In this document: one piece after another, positions 1-5,292 of the stretch | How the letters are laid out: the number at the start of each line of letters is the position of its first letter | Position numbering within the stretch: position 1 is the first letter of the stretch | Assembly (NCBI GenBank): GCA_049644305.1 | Contig: JBARRQ010000055.1 | Location: forward strand, 1 to 13,057 | Direction of reading: 5' to 3' | Origin: AC-32 sp049644305 | GTDB taxonomy: Bacteria; Actinomycetota; Thermoleophilia; Gaiellales; Gaiellaceae | Length of the DNA stretch: 13,057 bases | Notes under the pieces: generated by a model | Databases searched by the model: none | The model's input: the letters and a program-made list of their open reading frames with translations, nothing else | Told to the model about the DNA's origin: nothing | Made by a program: the position numbers and the translations under genes

Positions 1-148
1 GAGTTGCCGTAAAGGCCACAGTGGAGGGGTTCTGGGGAACCGGGAGGTTCCCCACAGCGAGATCCTCGATCCGCGGATCGAGGCGAGCCTGGAAGAAGGG
101 GGCTCGCGGGGGAAACATGGTTTCACCCGCGGGAGGGAGCCGGAGGCG
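1..148 (+). promoter_or_regulatory. Moco-type (molybdenum/tungsten cofactor) riboswitch, 3' part, cut by window start
   Basis: This is a GC-rich, strongly structured leader before a MoaD-like gene. Hairpins seen: GGGGAACC/GGTTCCCC (34-53, loop GGGA); CCTCGATC/GATCGAGG (64-83, loop CGCG); and a long stem from GGCTC (101-105) with GAGCC (137-141), continuing through CGCGGG/CCCGCG and GAAAC/GTTTC to an ATG loop at 117-119. From memory, CGTAAAG (8-14), GCCAC (15-19), CTGGAA (89-94) and ACATGG (115-120) resemble conserved blocks of the Moco RNA motif upstream of E. coli moaA. The segment GCCGGAGGC (139-147) would be the 3' strand of the closing helix and contains the Shine-Dalgarno GGAGG (142-146), so ligand binding could hide the ribosome site. 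The 5' strand would lie outside the window. Assignment rests on recalled motif similarity plus the downstream gene; a Mo versus W preference cannot be read here. Confidence 0.6.
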
Positions 149-154
149 AGCGAC

Positions 155-403
155 ATGGCCGTAATCCTGCTGCCCTCGCTGCTCGCGCGCGAAGCGGGCG
201 GCACAGGGCGGTTCGAAAGCAACGCTGAGACCGTGCGCGACGCGCTGCGCGCGCTCCCGATCGCGGATCTCATCTTCGACGAGCGCGGCGAGCTGCGACC
301 GCTGGTGAACGTCTACGTCGATCGCGCGCAGATGGACAACCTCGATACGCGACTCGACTCGGGCACCGAGGTTCGCTTGGTCGCGGCCATCGCCGGGGGC
401 TAG
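155..403 (+). CDS. MoaD/ThiS-family sulfur carrier protein
   Basis: This 82-aa protein has the size and pattern of a beta-grasp (ubiquitin-like) sulfur carrier and ends in Ala-Gly-Gly. In this family the terminal Gly is adenylated by an E1-like enzyme and converted to a thiocarboxylate, which donates sulfur to molybdopterin (MoaD) or thiazole (ThiS). The segment PLVNVYVD (residues 48-55) followed by a D-x-L-D-T-x-L-D-S-G-T-E-V stretch matches the usual 'vNg..i....dt.L.dGDeV' core. The ATG start has GGAGG 8 nt upstream, inside the putative riboswitch. A Moco-type leader favours a role in pterin cofactor synthesis over thiamine. No MoaE, MoeB or molybdoenzyme gene follows, because the next gene runs toward it. 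Its stop overlaps the stop of the opposing lipoprotein gene (CTAG, 400-403). The family call is firm; the specific pathway is inferred. Confidence 0.85.
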   Translation: MAVILLPSLLAREAGGTGRFESNAETVRDALRALPIADLIFDERGELRPLVNVYVDRAQMDNLDTRLDSGTEVRLVAAIAGG

Positions 404-1086
404 GCGCTTCCGGTCCGCACGCGCTGGATCTGCGAATCGAGTCGCTGAGCCAAAGACGTGACCTCGGCGGCGACGTCGTTCGTATCGGCGCGGGTCTCGA
501 CCGCGATTCCCGCGAGTTGGCCCGAGCGGAAGGCGACCTGGGTGATACGGACTCGAATACCCGCAATTCGGACGGTGAGGCGAATGCCGATTGCGCGGCC
601 GGCGCTGCCTCGCACCGGAAACGTCTGGGCGCGTTCCAGCGTCCCGCCCAGATTCAGCGGTTTTCCGACCAACTGACGCAGGTCGGCGAGCGACTTCCGC
701 ATCTGCCTCGTGACCGACCCCTCGTCGCGGTAGAGCTCCACGAGCGTCCCGATCTCCAGGAGGCCCGCTCCCCGAGAAAACGCGCCGGACATCTGGGAGC
801 GGCTGAGGCCGAACTCGAGCGCATAGCCGGAGATGCGGCCGGCCTTCGCCAGCGAAGCCGTCGACACGAGCGGATCGAGGTCACTCGCGGCGCGCCGCTC
901 ATTCGTCAGGACGCCGGACGGCCCAACCTTTACGAATCTCGCGGCTTCCGGGCCGAGCGCGGCCTTCGGCAACACCATCGCCGAGAGCAGTGCCCGCGCG
1001 TCGGTCCTCGGCCGAGCCTTCGGGTGGCCTCCTCCACAGCCGGCGAGCAAGACCACCACCGCGGCGCCTGCGAATGCCCTTCGCAA
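400..1086 (-). CDS. Putative lipoprotein of unknown function
   Basis: This 228-aa protein has a basic N-terminus (MRR), a hydrophobic stretch (residues 5-15) and a clean lipobox L14-A-G-C17, then a GGG linker typical of exported lipoproteins. It should be anchored on the outer face of the membrane. The rest is a soluble domain with alternating charged and beta-like segments (a strand-rich region near residues 145-200), which I do not recognise. The start is a TTG preceded by GGGAGAAGGAG; the AAGGAG is only 3 nt from the TTG. The gene begins 13 nt after the stop of the MFS gene, so the two are probably co-transcribed, but the sequence gives no direct hint of a shared substrate. The lipoprotein call is firm and the function unknown. 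Confidence 0.8.
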   Translation of the reverse strand: MRRAFAGAAVVVLLAGCGGGHPKARPRTDARALLSAMVLPKAALGPEAARFVKVGPSGVLTNERRAASDLDPLVSTASLAKAGRISGYALEFGLSRSQMSGAFSRGAGLLEIGTLVELYRDEGSVTRQMRKSLADLRQLVGKPLNLGGTLERAQTFPVRGSAGRAIGIRLTVRIAGIRVRITQVAFRSGQLAGIAVETRADTNDVAAEVTSLAQRLDSQIQRVRTGSA

Positions 1087-1099
1087 ACGCTCCTTCTCC

Positions 1100-2434
1100 C
1101 TAGCTGAGGGCCTTGCCTCGGGTTTCGCGGCCGAACGCCGCGGCCACCAAGCCGCCCGCGGCCATCACGATCGCGACGAAGGTGAGCGACCACGTCGTGC
1201 TGCCGGTCGCGTCCTTCAGGTGCCCGAAGATGTAGGGCCCGGCGATCGCGGCCGCCTTGCCGACCCCCTCCATGAGCCCGAAGGCGCTCGCGCGCAGCCT
1301 CGTGGGGAACAGCTCGGCGGTGTATGGATAGACCGCGCCCCAGGCGCCGAGGTTGAAGAAGCCGACGAAGAAGAGCGCAGCGATGTGGGCCGCGGGCGAG
1401 CCGGCGACCGCGAAGGCGTACGCGGAAAGCCCGCCGAGGACGAGGAAGGCAGCGAGCGTCGGCTTCCGTCCGATGCGCTCCACGAGCCAGATCGCCGCCG
1501 CGTAGCCGGGGAACTGCGAGAGCGCAGAGAGGGCGAGTAGCGCATAGACGTTCAGGTGGAACTTGTCGAACTCGACGACGAAGGGCAGCCAGAGGAAGAG
1601 CCCGTAGTAGGAGACGTTGAGGGCGATCCAGACGAGCGCGAGGGTCGCCGTGCGCCCGCGCAGCCGCTCGGCGAGGAGCTCGCGGACCGACGAGCGCGGC
1701 TCCTCGGACGTGCTGAAGACTCCGGGCTCGACGGGGCGGCCGGTGATCTCCGTCAGGACCTCTGCAGCCTCGCGGTTCCGCCCGTGCCGGGCGAGGAAAT
1801 ACGGGCTCTCGGGCAGGCTCCGCCTGACGACGAAAGCCATGAACGCCGGGAAGCTCGCGGCGAGGAAGAGCCAGCGCCAGCTCCAGCTCCCGCCGACCGA
1901 GTGCCCGAGAAAGATCCACGAGAGACCCGTCGCCAACAGCAAGCCAACCGGCCACCAGAAGTCGAGGAACACAAGCAGCCGCCCGCGGCGCTGCGGCGGC
2001 AGATACTCGGCGAGCATCGACGGGTCGACGACGAGCATTCCGCCGAGCCCCAGGCCGGCGAGGAAGCGGAACGCCATCACCGACCACGGCCCCCAGGCGA
2101 GCGCAGTGGCCGCTGTGAAGATCGCGTACCAGAGGATCGAGTACTGGAAGATCGCGCGCCGGCCGATGCGGTCGGCGGTGCGCCCCAGGACGAGCGAGCC
2201 GCAGAGTGAGCCCGCGAGCGCCGCGCTGTTGACGAGGCCCTGGAAACGGCCGTTCAGATGCCAGAGCTGCAGAAAGACCGGCGCGACGAAGCCGACGAGC
2301 AGGATCTCCATCGCCACGAAGGTCCACGCAGCGCCGGTCACGAGCACGGCCTTCTTGTGGAAGCGCGAAAGCCCGCCCTCCCGGAGGACTTGCTCCACGT
2401 CCCGGGCCGGGACTGCGATGTCGGCTGTCGTCAT
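1100..2434 (-). CDS. MFS transporter, sugar-porter/NiaP-like
   Basis: This 444-aa protein has about 12 hydrophobic segments and the marks of the major facilitator superfamily. The loop 2-3 motif A is G84-R-T-A-D-R-I-G-R-R (84-93), with its repeat L317-V-E-R-I-G-R-K (317-324) in the second half. P208-E-S-P-Y-F (208-213) starts the central loop and Y371-T-A-E-L-F-P-T-R-L-R (371-381) precedes the last helices, a pattern of sugar-porter-like families that include the niacin transporter NiaP and aromatic-acid carriers. It would act in the cytoplasmic membrane as a proton-coupled carrier. It is divergent from an NrtR-type regulator, with 20 bp between the start codons, and is followed 13 nt later by a lipoprotein gene. 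NrtR regulators often control NAD-precursor uptake, so a nicotinate-type substrate is a reasonable inference, but no substrate-specific residue is identifiable. Confidence 0.85.
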   Translation of the reverse strand: MTTADIAVPARDVEQVLREGGLSRFHKKAVLVTGAAWTFVAMEILLVGFVAPVFLQLWHLNGRFQGLVNSAALAGSLCGSLVLGRTADRIGRRAIFQYSILWYAIFTAATALAWGPWSVMAFRFLAGLGLGGMLVVDPSMLAEYLPPQRRGRLLVFLDFWWPVGLLLATGLSWIFLGHSVGGSWSWRWLFLAASFPAFMAFVVRRSLPESPYFLARHGRNREAAEVLTEITGRPVEPGVFSTSEEPRSSVRELLAERLRGRTATLALVWIALNVSYYGLFLWLPFVVEFDKFHLNVYALLALSALSQFPGYAAAIWLVERIGRKPTLAAFLVLGGLSAYAFAVAGSPAAHIAALFFVGFFNLGAWGAVYPYTAELFPTRLRASAFGLMEGVGKAAAIAGPYIFGHLKDATGSTTWSLTFVAIVMAAGGLVAAAFGRETRGKALS

Positions 2435-2441
2435 CTTCCGC

Positions 2442-2455
2442 TAGGTTTACGACTA
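2442..2455. promoter_or_regulatory. Candidate operator and leaderless promoter between the MFS and NrtR-type genes
   Basis: The 20-bp gap between the two divergent starts holds TAGGTTTACGACTA, an imperfect palindrome (TAG-NNN-TA-NNN-CTA) whose last base is the A of the regulator's ATG. On the plus strand TAGGTT (2442-2447) fits a TANNNT -10 box 7 nt before that ATG, as in leaderless transcripts. A regulator bound here would block both genes. Half-site conservation is only three bases per arm plus the centre, so the operator is tentative; the -10 box is better supported because the same layout recurs at 3330 and 3606. Confidence 0.4.
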
Positions 2456-3156
2456 TGAGGCGAAAACCTCGGCAGGAGTCTACCAGCCCGCGGCCTGCCC
2501 ATGTCACCCTGGCGGTCGTGCTCCAGGTCCGCGCGGGCCGGCTGCAGGTACTCCTATGGCAGCGGGCTCGTGAGCCGTTTCTCGAGGCGTGGTCCCTCCC
2601 CGGCGGGTACCTCGAGCCCGGCGAGACGCTGGAGCAGTCGATCCGGCGCCACCTCGCGGTCAAGGTCGACGTGCAAGAGGTCGCCCACCTGGAACAGCTG
2701 GAGACACTGAGCGACCCGAAGCGCAACCCGCTCGAGTGGGAGCTGGCAACGGCCTACCTCGGGCTCGTCCCCGCCGACGTCGACCCGGCCGTCCCCGCCG
2801 ACACGCGCTGGCACACCGTCTCGCGGCTGCCCGAGCTGGCGTTCGACCACCGTGCGATCACGCTTGCCGGACGCGAGCGGCTACGGGCGAAGCTCTCCTA
2901 TACGAACTCCGGCTTCGCGCTTGCCCCGCCGGTGTTCACACTCTCCGAGCTGCGCGAGATCTACGTGGCCGCGCTCGGACACGAGGTCTCGGCGACGAAC
3001 CTCCAGCGGGTGCTCCTGCGGCGCGGCGTGCTCGAGTCCACCGGGGAGCGCCGAGAGCCGGGCCGCGCCGGGGGGCGCCCCGCCGCTCTGTACCGCTTCC
3101 GCTCGCGTCGCCTGGAGATCACCGACCAGTTCGCGGTACTCAGACCCCCCGGCTGA
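2455..3156 (+). CDS. NrtR-type transcriptional regulator (degenerate Nudix domain plus winged helix)
   Basis: This 233-aa protein combines an N-terminal Nudix fold (about residues 15-145) with a C-terminal winged-helix region (about 155-216), the NrtR architecture that senses ADP-ribose-type ligands and represses NAD metabolism genes. Seen in the Nudix region: W46-S-L-P-G-G-Y-L-E-P-G-E57. The catalytic part that should read R-E-x-x-E-E is R65-H-L-A-V-K70, so all three metal-binding Glu are gone and hydrolysis is unlikely. The C-terminus has F161-T-L-S-E-L-R-E-I-Y and G207-R-P-A-A-L-Y-R-F, typical of NrtR wing regions. It is divergent from the MFS gene and probably leaderless (TAGGTT 7 nt before ATG). 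The family is clear; the ligand and targets are inferred. Confidence 0.85.
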   Translation: MRRKPRQESTSPRPAHVTLAVVLQVRAGRLQVLLWQRAREPFLEAWSLPGGYLEPGETLEQSIRRHLAVKVDVQEVAHLEQLETLSDPKRNPLEWELATAYLGLVPADVDPAVPADTRWHTVSRLPELAFDHRAITLAGRERLRAKLSYTNSGFALAPPVFTLSELREIYVAALGHEVSATNLQRVLLRRGVLESTGERREPGRAGGRPAALYRFRSRRLEITDQFAVLRPPG

Positions 3157-3159
3157 GGG

Positions 3160-3188
3160 ATGACCGCGACCCGAGACAGTCATATCGT
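3160..3188 (+). promoter_or_regulatory. Candidate promoter upstream of the 30-aa peptide gene
   Basis: ATGACC (3160-3165) and TATCGT (3183-3188) sit 17 bp apart, each matching 4 of 6 bases of the -35 and -10 consensus. They lie just past the NrtR-type stop and about 38 bp before the next likely start codon. The match is modest and rests on spacing only. Confidence 0.3.
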
Positions 3189-3225
3189 CAGGCAATTCGT
3201 TGGGGAACGAAGAAGGGATGGGGTC

Positions 3226-3318
3226 TTGCGGCGGAATCTCTACAGCGGCCTGGCCGTGATGGCGGGCGTCACGCTCGCGTTCGTGGCGGTGGTCTTGACG
3301 CTCGCGCTCAACCGATGA
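3226..3318 (+). CDS. Very small single-pass membrane peptide (30 aa)
   Basis: From TTG at 3226 a 30-residue peptide reads MRRNLYSGLAV then a Val/Ala/Leu-rich helix ending LALNR and TGA. The basic N-terminus followed by about 20 hydrophobic residues makes a complete transmembrane helix with almost nothing else. AAGGG (3213-3217) lies about 8 nt before the TTG as a usable ribosome site. A later GTG-ATG pair (3256-3261) would leave only the helix. It sits alone between the NrtR-type gene and the DUF5661-like gene. I do not recognise it; it could also be a chance frame, since codons here are uniformly GC-rich. Confidence 0.4.
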   Translation: MRRNLYSGLAVMAGVTLAFVAVVLTLALNR

Positions 3319-3329
3319 AACGAGGCGCG

Positions 3330-3335
3330 TAGACT
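3330..3335 (+). promoter_or_regulatory. TANNNT -10 box of a leaderless transcript
   Basis: TAGACT ends 6 nt before the GTG start of the DUF5661-like gene, and no Shine-Dalgarno-like purine run lies immediately before the GTG. This placement puts the transcription start at or next to the start codon, as in actinobacterial leaderless genes. No clear -35 element is visible. Confidence 0.5.
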
Positions 3336-3341
3336 CGCGCT

Positions 3342-3608
3342 GTGAGCTTCAGCGCGGAGGACGCGCGCCAGATCGGCGAGCAGATCGGCATCAACTGGGA
3401 CTCGGCTCCGTTCGACGTCGAGCAGTTCCGAACGGGCATGGACGTCGAGCTCGAGCACGGCCTGCACGATTCCGCGACCAACGTCACCAACGACGACGCG
3501 GTCGTCACCGGCAAGATCGCGCTCGCCCACTTGAACGAGTTCCCGGACTACTACACGCGCCTCGAGCGGATGGAAGAAGACGCGAAGCGCGAGCACGGAT
3601 CGGCGTAG
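3342..3608 (+). CDS. DUF5661-like small protein
   Basis: This 88-aa acidic soluble protein has the features I associate with DUF5661: D7-A-R-Q-I-G-E-Q-I-G-I-N-W near the start, then F-D-V-E-Q-F-R-T-G-M-D-V-E-L-E-H-G (about 24-40) and the C-terminal run K-I-A-L-A-H-L-N-E-F-P-D-Y-Y-T-R-L-E. The biochemical role of this family is unknown to me; it occurs as stand-alone small proteins in many genomes. The GTG start is chosen because TAGACT stands 6 nt before it. Its TAG stop forms the first three bases of the next gene's TAGAAT box. There is no signal peptide or membrane segment. Confidence 0.75.
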   Translation: MSFSAEDARQIGEQIGINWDSAPFDVEQFRTGMDVELEHGLHDSATNVTNDDAVVTGKIALAHLNEFPDYYTRLERMEEDAKREHGSA

Positions 3609-3611
3609 AAT
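3606..3611 (+). promoter_or_regulatory. TANNNT -10 box overlapping the preceding stop codon
   Basis: TAGAAT stands 7 nt before the ATG at 3619 and begins with the TAG stop of the DUF5661-like gene. It suggests that the small downstream gene has its own leaderless transcript rather than relying on read-through. No Shine-Dalgarno is visible before that ATG. Confidence 0.5.
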
Positions 3612-3618
3612 CGGGCCC

Positions 3619-3828
3619 ATGGGAATCGGCTCCTGGTGGAAGAGGCTGATGAAACGCGAGGACGACGCAGCGCTCGAGCACGCCGAGGAGCGCTCGTACG
3701 AGACAGCCGAGGAGCGGCGCTACACGTCGGGCGATTTCACCGGGCTGGAGACGGACGAGCGGGCCGCGCGGTCCGTCCGCGAGGGGAACATCGGGGACGT
3801 CGAGCGCCTCGCCCAGGAAGACGAGTAG
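3619..3828 (+). CDS. Small charged hypothetical protein (69 aa)
   Basis: The product starts MGIGSWWKRLMKRED, a short amphipathic basic/aromatic stretch, and continues as a highly charged, mostly helical Glu/Arg-rich chain with two similar segments (AEERSYET and AEERRYTS, near residues 22-37). The Trp-rich, Lys/Arg-rich N-terminus could touch the membrane surface, and the rest looks soluble and acidic. No family is recognised. The start is supported by the TAGAAT box 7 nt upstream; another reading frame is open here but has less natural composition. A hairpin pair follows the stop. Confidence 0.6.
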   Translation: MGIGSWWKRLMKREDDAALEHAEERSYETAEERRYTSGDFTGLETDERAARSVREGNIGDVERLAQEDE

Positions 3829-3849
3829 AGCTAGGAAAATGAGCCGTTT

Positions 3850-3918
3850 GGCCCATTGACGTGGGCCCTGCGGCAGGCAGGCTCCCTGGTTCCCCGCTGG
3901 CCCTTGTGAAGGGTCAGC
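3850..3918 (+). terminator. Two hairpins after the 69-aa gene, possible terminator
   Basis: GGCCCA/TGGGCC (3850-3867, six perfect pairs, loop TTGACG) begins 22 nt after the stop. A second, longer stem, GCTGGCCCTT/AAGGGTCAGC (3896-3918), has ten pairs including one G-U and a GTG loop. Neither has a T-tract, which is common for high-GC actinobacterial terminators but weakens the call. Either could instead be part of the leader of the small gene starting near 3981. Confidence 0.4.
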
Positions 3919-3980
3919 GGCCATGGCGTTCCTGCCCGCCGGCTACGCGCTCGCTGGGCCGGTTGCCAAGCGTGATCGGC

Positions 3981-4109
3981 ATGTCGACCGAGCTCTGGAT
4001 CGGCGCCGTGGGGAGCGTCGTCGCGACTGCGCTCGTTCTCTCCGTCCGCGAGATTCGAGAGTTCCGCGCGCGGCCGGCGGGCGAGACGGCACCGGCGCTT
4101 CAGCCGTAG
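3981..4109 (+). CDS. Small single-TM protein (42 aa)
   Basis: From ATG at 3981 the peptide reads MSTELWIGAVGSVVATALVL, a single transmembrane helix, then a charged tail VREIREFRARP and a short Ala/Pro-rich end. It would be a one-pass membrane protein with a cytoplasmic basic tail. A GTG at 3972 is an in-frame alternative that adds three residues. No good ribosome site or -10 box is visible. It is followed 23 nt later by another small membrane gene on the same strand. No family is recognised. Confidence 0.45.
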   Translation: MSTELWIGAVGSVVATALVLSVREIREFRARPAGETAPALQP

Positions 4110-4132
4110 TCACCGCGCATAATCCGGCGAGC

Positions 4133-4294
4133 GTGCTCGACCCCGACGTCGCCTCGGTCCTCCTCGCCGTCGCATTTGCCGGTGCGCTCGCCCTCCCGGG
4201 CCTGCGGAAGGCGCTGCGCCGGGGTGAGCGCTACTGCGTCTCGTGCGGACGGCGCGTCCTGCTCGGCCAGCGGACATGCGACTGCGACGACTGA
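4133..4294 (+). CDS. Small membrane protein with C-terminal zinc-ribbon-like Cys motif (53 aa)
   Basis: The GTG at 4133 gives MLDPDVASVL followed by a hydrophobic helix (about residues 6-22), a basic stretch LRKALRRGERY, and four Cys as C35-x-x-C38 and C49-x-C51, which could bind one zinc or iron ion. CATAAT (4118-4123) stands 9 nt before the GTG and is a good -10 match, again with little room for a leader. Longer in-frame starts exist upstream but would run through the previous gene and give a poorly composed Arg-rich extension. Its end overlaps the next gene by 19 nt. Function unknown; a membrane-tethered rubredoxin- or ribbon-like protein is possible. Confidence 0.55.
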   Translation: MLDPDVASVLLAVAFAGALALPGLRKALRRGERYCVSCGRRVLLGQRTCDCDD

Positions 4295-4488
4295 ACCGGG
4301 AGCTTCCGAGCCGCCTCGACCTCCGAGTCTTCGCGGGCTACTGCATCGCGGCGGCCGTCTACGTCGCGATCGGCGTCGCGGTGACCGACTTCTTGCTCTC
4401 GTTCTGGGTCGGCGTCGCCTACGTGGTGGTGGCCGCGTGGCTCGTCCCCACTGCCGTGAGGCGCTTTACGTGGGGCGACACGACATGA
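4276..4488 (+). CDS. Small two-TM membrane protein (70 aa)
   Basis: The ATG at 4276 gives a basic start (MRLRRLNREL) and two hydrophobic helices, about residues 18-36 and 40-58, ending with a short basic tail (VRRFTWGDTT). The start lies inside the end of the Cys-motif gene (19-nt overlap), so the two are likely coupled in translation. An upstream in-frame ATG at 4243 would add 11 residues (MRTARPARPAD) and deepen the overlap. No known family is recognised. Confidence 0.55.
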   Translation: MRLRRLNRELPSRLDLRVFAGYCIAAAVYVAIGVAVTDFLLSFWVGVAYVVVAAWLVPTAVRRFTWGDTT

Positions 4489-4519
4489 GGCGAGACTCTA
4501 TGGGTCGGAAGGTCCGCCC

Positions 4520-5239
4520 GTGAGCTGGGCCGCGCACGACCTCGAGCCATATGCCTTCCAGCGGCACCTGAAGCTGAAGGTCGCCTTCGTGCCGCTGCTG
4601 ATCGGCTCCTACTCGCCGGACATGATGACCAAGTGGTTCGTCTACGGAATCCACATCGGGCCGTGGAACCTCAAGGCGTCGAACCCGGCTCAGTTCCACC
4701 GCGGTTGGCCCGGGTTCGGCTTCACGCATTCGTTCGTGTACGGCCTCGTGATCGCGCTGATTCTCTGGAAGGGCTTCGACAGCAAGCTCTGGGCGGTCAG
4801 CTTCCTGATCGGGCAGTGGGCGCACGCGCTTACGGACGCGGGCGACACCGTCGGCACGATGATCCTCTTCCCGTGGACCTGGCACTTCCATCTCAACGCC
4901 TGGGCCTACGCGGGCCAGACGGGTCGAATCACCGACGCCGCCGCCTACTTCAGCGGCCTCGGCTGCATCTGGGACGCGGTCTGGATCGGCTACGGGCTCT
5001 ACTCGTGGCGCGTCATCACGGGCGCCTTCTTCGACAACTACGTCTACAAAGCCGACGCCTTCTGGCCCTGGGCCAACCGGTTGGTTCCGCGCGGCGCGCT
5101 GCTCGCCGTCTATCGGGCCGCGTTCTTCTACGGCACCTCGCGCTGGATCGCCTGGACGATCTGGGCACACGTGATTCACCACTACCCGTACGACCTCAGC
5201 TGGGGCGGCCCCCACTGGGTGCACGCAGCTCACCCCTGA
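4520..5239 (+). CDS. YdjM-like integral membrane metal-dependent hydrolase (putative)
   Basis: This 239-aa multi-pass membrane protein has the His/Asp pattern of the YdjM (LexA-regulated inner-membrane) putative hydrolase family: H6-D7 at the N-terminus, S32-P-D34, H60-R61, F68-T-H-S71 and A101-H-A-L-T-D106. In the family these residues are thought to bind metal near the membrane surface; the substrate is not known. The protein is richer in Trp and Tyr than usual and has an extended C-terminal half (residues 120-239) with further His residues. The GTG start has GGAAGG (4507-4512) 7 nt upstream. It follows the small membrane genes on the same strand and precedes the NlpC/P60 gene. The family is likely and the activity inferred. 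Confidence 0.7.
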   Translation: MSWAAHDLEPYAFQRHLKLKVAFVPLLIGSYSPDMMTKWFVYGIHIGPWNLKASNPAQFHRGWPGFGFTHSFVYGLVIALILWKGFDSKLWAVSFLIGQWAHALTDAGDTVGTMILFPWTWHFHLNAWAYAGQTGRITDAAAYFSGLGCIWDAVWIGYGLYSWRVITGAFFDNYVYKADAFWPWANRLVPRGALLAVYRAAFFYGTSRWIAWTIWAHVIHHYPYDLSWGGPHWVHAAHP

Positions 5240-5292
5240 GGCGCGGCGCCAGTCAGGCCGCCCTGGGGCGAAAACTGTGTAACCATCCCGAT

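Noticed and set aside
1..60. Possible RNase P RNA or cobalamin riboswitch from the GGCCACAGTGG segment
   Set aside because: The conserved blocks expected around it in either RNA are missing, while several Moco-motif-like blocks and a MoaD-like gene are present.
1556..2209. Plus-strand Glu/Pro/Arg-rich open frame opposite the MFS gene
   Set aside because: Antisense shadow with low-complexity composition and no start signal.
930..2726. Long minus-strand open frame (598 codons) across the MFS gene
   Set aside because: It is Arg/Ala/Pro-rich shadow coding in high-GC DNA; the MFS frame has clear helices and motifs and occupies the same bases.
3636..3842. Alternative frame over the 69-aa gene
   Set aside because: Arg/Ala-rich composition and no -10 box or ribosome site; the frame from 3619 has a TAGAAT box at the right distance.
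4633..5292. N-terminal extension of the NlpC/P60 protein
   Set aside because: The frame is open but overlaps the YdjM-like gene and reads as Arg-rich noise; the signal peptide begins at 5293.
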